From a virus: 40,167 nt of DNA. Shown here piece after piece: positions 37,747 to 40,167 of the stretch. The stretch is taken from the IMG/VR virus record IMGVR_UViG_3300046463_000660, positions 1 to 40,167 of that record, one strand, 5' to 3'. The notes below the pieces were generated by a model that saw nothing but the letters and a program-made list of their open reading frames with translations, searched no databases and had not been told where the DNA came from. Position numbers and translations under genes: made by a program. Position 1 is the first letter of the stretch. Every line of letters starts with the position of its first letter.

Positions 37747-38005
37747 GGTGACGGAGATGGTGTTCGCCCAGAACTTCCGACGGCTGACCAAGGAGTTTGC
37801 GGCCGTCACCGGCACCGGCGCGGAGAGCAACCACGTCGAGCGGCTGGAGATCTGCGAGGCGGGGGAGTGCGCCGTGGAGGCGTGGAGTCCCGACGGCCGC
37901 GACTTCCTCACCGAGTTCTGGCTCAATGAGACCTTCTTCCAGCTGGGCGTGATCCAGCCGACCATCGTCCCCGAGGTCAACGGCGTGTGGAGGGCAGCCT
38001 GGTGA
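37730..38005 (+). CDS. Hypothetical protein (91 aa)
   Basis: ATG after GGGAGAGGAAG. Helix (EMVFAQNFRRLTKEFAAVTG), then strands (VERLEICEAGECAVEAWSPD; FLTEFWLNETFFQLG). The stop overlaps the GTG of the HNH gene. Not recognised. Confidence 0.6.
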   Translation: MMLPSEVTEMVFAQNFRRLTKEFAAVTGTGAESNHVERLEICEAGECAVEAWSPDGRDFLTEFWLNETFFQLGVIQPTIVPEVNGVWRAAW

Positions 38006-38529
38006 GTGGACCGCGCGGAACCTCGAACTCGAACTCGCGGGGGTCGGCGAGCCAACGGCGCAAGCGCAAACAGGCGTTGCTGGAGCGCGACGGCGACGGC
38101 ACCACCGCGTCGTGCTGGGAGTGCCTGACCGTCGTCACCTACACCACGATGATCTGTGACCGCATCACCCCGGGCATCCGCGGCGGGAAGTACACGCTCG
38201 ACAACCTGCGGATCCACTGCGCGAGCTGCTCCGGCCTCCAGGCCGGCGCGTTGTCCGCGGAGACCCGGCGCTGGAACGGGCTCCGCAAGCGCGGGCTCCG
38301 CCGTACCCGGGTGTCGCCCGACGGCGAGCGCACGCCGGGCCGCTGGTGGATCGTGCTCGACAACCGGCCGATCGGCTACGTCGAGCCGGTTGGCCGCACG
38401 TGGGCGGTCGGGTACGCATGGACCGACCGGGTCAAGCCTCGGGCCGACGTGGCGGAGAGCCGGGAGCGCGCGGTGGCCGCCCTGGCGAACGCCTACGACG
38501 GCCGTCCGAAGCTGATCAGGACCACCTGA
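38002..38529 (+). CDS. HNH-type endonuclease-like protein (175 aa)
   Basis: GTG overlapping the previous stop. CWECLTVVTYTTMICDRITP followed by GGKYTLDNLRIHCASCSGLQ has the two Cys pairs of the zinc site, the D-R-I-x-P strand and the LDN-R-x-H-C-x-x-C end of HNH proteins. The usual central His of the DH or HH pair is replaced (CDR), so catalysis may be impaired or use other residues. HNH proteins near terminase genes often aid cos or headful packaging. The C-terminal 75 residues are basic. Confidence 0.68.
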   Translation: MSGPRGTSNSNSRGSASQRRKRKQALLERDGDGTTASCWECLTVVTYTTMICDRITPGIRGGKYTLDNLRIHCASCSGLQAGALSAETRRWNGLRKRGLRRTRVSPDGERTPGRWWIVLDNRPIGYVEPVGRTWAVGYAWTDRVKPRADVAESRERAVAALANAYDGRPKLIRTT

Positions 38530-38553
38530 CCCCCAAGTTGAGGGTAGAGAACA

Positions 38554-38596
38554 GGCCCCCGGAGCGAGAATATCCGCTCCGGGGGCCTTGTTTTGT
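38554..38596 (+). terminator. Strong terminator after the HNH gene
   Basis: GGCCCCCGGAGCG (38554-38566), loop AGAATATC, CGCTCCGGGGGCC (38575-38587), then TTGTTTTGT: a perfect 13-bp stem with a real T-tract. It ends the plus-strand operon from 36220. Confidence 0.9.
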
Positions 38597-38606
38597 CCCA
38601 ATCTGA

Positions 38607-38622
38607 CCCCCCGTAATGGGGG
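38607..38622. repeat. Palindrome copy with C6/G5 core in the convergent gap
   Basis: CCCCCC-GTAAT-GGGGG followed by TTAGACC. It resembles the promoter palindromes but has no clear -10, no -35 (AATCTG upstream) and no gene behind it on either strand. It lies between the plus-strand terminator and the 3' end of the FtsK-like gene. Possibly an extra operator without a promoter, or a remnant. A 16-bp palindrome TCTCAC-TTTT-GTGAGA follows at 38631-38646. Confidence 0.5.
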
Positions 38623-38657
38623 TTAGACCGTCTCACTTTTGTGAGATTCTCAGGGAT

Positions 38658-38695
38658 TCTCGTCCGTCTGCGCGTTACGTGCGTCCCGGACGAGA
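38658..38695 (-). terminator. Inverted repeat at the 3' end of the FtsK-like gene
   Basis: TCTCGTCCG (38658-38666) pairs with CGGACGAGA (38687-38695) over a 20-nt centre. It lies 5 bases beyond the stop of the minus-strand gene, so a terminator is the simplest reading. The long unpaired centre is atypical, and the whole block could also be a recombination site (see findings). Confidence 0.4.
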
Positions 38696-38700
38696 CGAGA

Positions 38701-40167
38701 TCATGAGACTCGCGTACTGCTAACGGGGTTTTCGCCACGGAGGAAGCCCCGACCGGCGTCGGTGAGCTGGAACCGCGCGTCGTCCAGCCGCACCACGAAC
38801 TCAGCCTCGCCGTGGCCCTTGAGCTTCCGGTACACCTGGGCCCGGCTGAGCCCAGTAGCCTCCACCAGCTCCGGGTCCACCTTCATGGGCCCGTCGAGCA
38901 GCGCCTGAAGCACGCGGTCGGCCGGCGCGCTGGAGATGCTGATGGCGTCGATGACCGGCGCGTCCACGCCCATCAGCGCTGCCCAGGCCGTCGGCTCCGC
39001 GCACTTGCGCAGCTTGGCGGCGGCGGCGGCCTGCTTCTTGCGCTGGTGCTTCGGGACCCAATACCCCTTGGTGATCTCGGGAACCGTGTGGTCGTCGTCG
39101 CGGATGCGGAACTGGCCTTTGCTCAGGTCGGTGCTGGTCCAGCCCAGGCGCTCGCCGATGCTCCACAGGTTGCGGGACTGTCCCTCGTCGAGAGCCAGGC
39201 CGAAGGTGGTCCGGAGCTGGGCCTGGAACTCCTTCGAGCCGTTGTCCTCCTTGGTGGCGTTCTGGGCACCCTCGATCAAGATCGTTCCCGTCTTGGCCGC
39301 CTGCTTGGCGATCTGGTCGAGCAGGCCCACGACGTACTTGAAGTACGACTTCGCGTTCGGCCCGTCGCCCATCTGCCCGGCCGCCTTCGCCGCGGTGAAC
39401 AGGTTCGGGAATTCGTCGATCACCAGGAACAGCCACGGGAACTCGTCGGACGGCTCGAAGATGTCGTCCTCGAAGTCGTCGGCGCCGATCGCGCGCTCCC
39501 TGACCTGGATGAACGCGAGCACGCGCTCCAGGAGCACGATTGCCTCGTCGAGGTTGGTTGCGATCGGCCGCGCGAACATCGGCTGCCAGGCACCCAGCGT
39601 CGCCCCGCCGGCCATGTCGATGCCGACGGCGATCGCGTCCGTGTAGGCGGCGATCCACATCAGCAGGGAGTGGATCAGGCCCGACTTCCCGGACCGCGTC
39701 TTGCCGTACAGCCCGGCGTGCTGCACGATCCACGCCTGCTCCTCGCCGTCGGCCTTGATCCCGACGAGCACCTTCCCCTTCGTCTTGGCGATCGAGATCG
39801 AGCCGACGGCCGGCGCCGGATGCGGAAGTTCGTGCTTCCACGGGTCCGTCGGCAGGAAGGTGAGCCAGACGTACCGGGCGTTGTGGTGGTCCTCGCGCGG
39901 CTTGATCGCACGGGGTCGCATGCCGTAGTAGCTCGCGAGCGGCTCGACGAGACGAGACATGTCCGCGAGAGTGAGGGCCTCCGCGAGCTTGATCTTCAGG
40001 ACCGTCACCGGACCGCGGCCGTGGACCTCGACGGGCTTGGACCCGATCAGCGGCGCCAGCCGGCTGTTGGTCCGGCCCTCGTTGATCCGGCCCCAGCGCC
40101 GCGCGATGCGGTCCCCGCGACCGGCGGTCCGGACCCGACGGTGGTACCACCAGGCGCCGCCGAACAG
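38701..40167 (-). CDS. FtsK/SpoIIIE-type DNA translocase (5' end outside the window)
   Basis: At least 488 aa. The frame stays open to the right edge with coding character (LFGGAWWYHRRVRTAG at the very edge, later RINEGRTNSRLAPLIGSKPV), so the GTG at 40008 is not the true start. The motor domain has Walker A YGKTRSGKSGLIH and Walker B FPWLFLVIDEFPNLF. The rest includes LIEGAQNATKEDNGSKEFQA and TTFGLALDEGQSRNLWSIGE, as in FtsK and Streptomyces TraB/TraSA-like pumps. The C-terminal 70 residues (RVLQALLDGPMKVDPELVEA; LSRAQVYRKLKGHG) look like a winged helix that may read DNA sequence. It may move or segregate phage or plasmid DNA. Confidence 0.82.
   Translation of the reverse strand: MFGGAWWYHRRVRTAGRGDRIARRWGRINEGRTNSRLAPLIGSKPVEVHGRGPVTVLKIKLAEALTLADMSRLVEPLASYYGMRPRAIKPREDHHNARYVWLTFLPTDPWKHELPHPAPAVGSISIAKTKGKVLVGIKADGEEQAWIVQHAGLYGKTRSGKSGLIHSLLMWIAAYTDAIAVGIDMAGGATLGAWQPMFARPIATNLDEAIVLLERVLAFIQVRERAIGADDFEDDIFEPSDEFPWLFLVIDEFPNLFTAAKAAGQMGDGPNAKSYFKYVVGLLDQIAKQAAKTGTILIEGAQNATKEDNGSKEFQAQLRTTFGLALDEGQSRNLWSIGERLGWTSTDLSKGQFRIRDDDHTVPEITKGYWVPKHQRKKQAAAAAKLRKCAEPTAWAALMGVDAPVIDAISISSAPADRVLQALLDGPMKVDPELVEATGLSRAQVYRKLKGHGEAEFVVRLDDARFQLTDAGRGFLRGENPVSSTRVS

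Noticed and set aside
2992-38622. C6/G6 palindromes considered as a CRISPR array or transposon ends
   Set aside because: Copies are kilobases apart, without regular spacers, target-site duplications or cas/transposase genes, and sit precisely at promoter positions.
40006-40008. GTG at 40008 as start of the FtsK-like gene
   Set aside because: The frame remains open and protein-like for a further 53 codons to the window edge, so the gene is truncated by the edge.
1-40167. Search for tRNA genes, integrase and immunity repressor
   Set aside because: No cloverleaf-like stretch, tyrosine or serine recombinase motif, or classical repressor was recognised. Absence may be due to the window edges.

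Overview
The window is a stretch of a high-GC tailed-phage genome (siphovirus-like) from an actinobacterial host. The phage assignment rests on a run of recognisable virion genes: HK97-type capsid, head-tail joining proteins, tail assembly chaperone, 1107-residue tape measure, minor tail proteins, terminase and lysins. The actinobacterial assignment rests on GC-rich third codon positions, frequent GTG starts, ATGA/GTGA start-stop overlaps and several apparently leaderless promoters. It could be free phage, prophage or phage-plasmid: no integrase or recognisable immunity repressor is visible. Both edges cut genes, and no portal or capsid protease is present, so the genome continues outside the window.

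Layout. 1-3812: a C5-type DNA methyltransferase, then a chain of very small, mostly unknown genes, a MazG-like pyrophosphohydrolase and a two-helix membrane protein. 3949-17285: head and tail module (major capsid with an N-terminal scaffold-like region, a second virion protein, probable tail tube, head-tail adaptor, tail terminator and completion proteins, frameshifted chaperone pair, tape measure, two large minor tail proteins), closed by a terminator. 17398-17841, minus strand: HNH endonuclease. 17899-26866: DNA metabolism and early module (tandem ribbon-helix-helix protein, ERF annealing recombinase, SSB, many small genes, a putative replication DNA-binding protein, a DnaB/RepA-like helicase). 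26930-29004: lysis (papain-like peptidase, GH25 muramidase, holin-like protein). 29006-33254: RusA resolvase and three tail-fibre-type proteins, the last with an SGNH/GDSL esterase domain. 33383-38529: terminase small and large subunits, small genes, a YdjM-like membrane protein and an HNH protein, ending in a strong terminator. 38701 to the right edge, minus strand: an FtsK/SpoIIIE-type DNA translocase, cut by the edge.

The most striking feature is a repeated promoter design. A palindrome of five or six C, a short centre and five or six G fills the 17-18 bp spacer between a TTG-type -35 and a TANNNT -10. At four sites the -10 lies exactly 6 nt before an ATG that has no ribosome binding site, which predicts leaderless mRNAs. 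Copies are at about 2992, 17870, 21002, 33276 and 36190, with less complete relatives at 8416, 26872 and 38607. They look like one regulon under one palindrome-binding regulator. A plausible but unproven candidate is the tandem ribbon-helix-helix protein at 17899, whose own start sits behind one of these sites.
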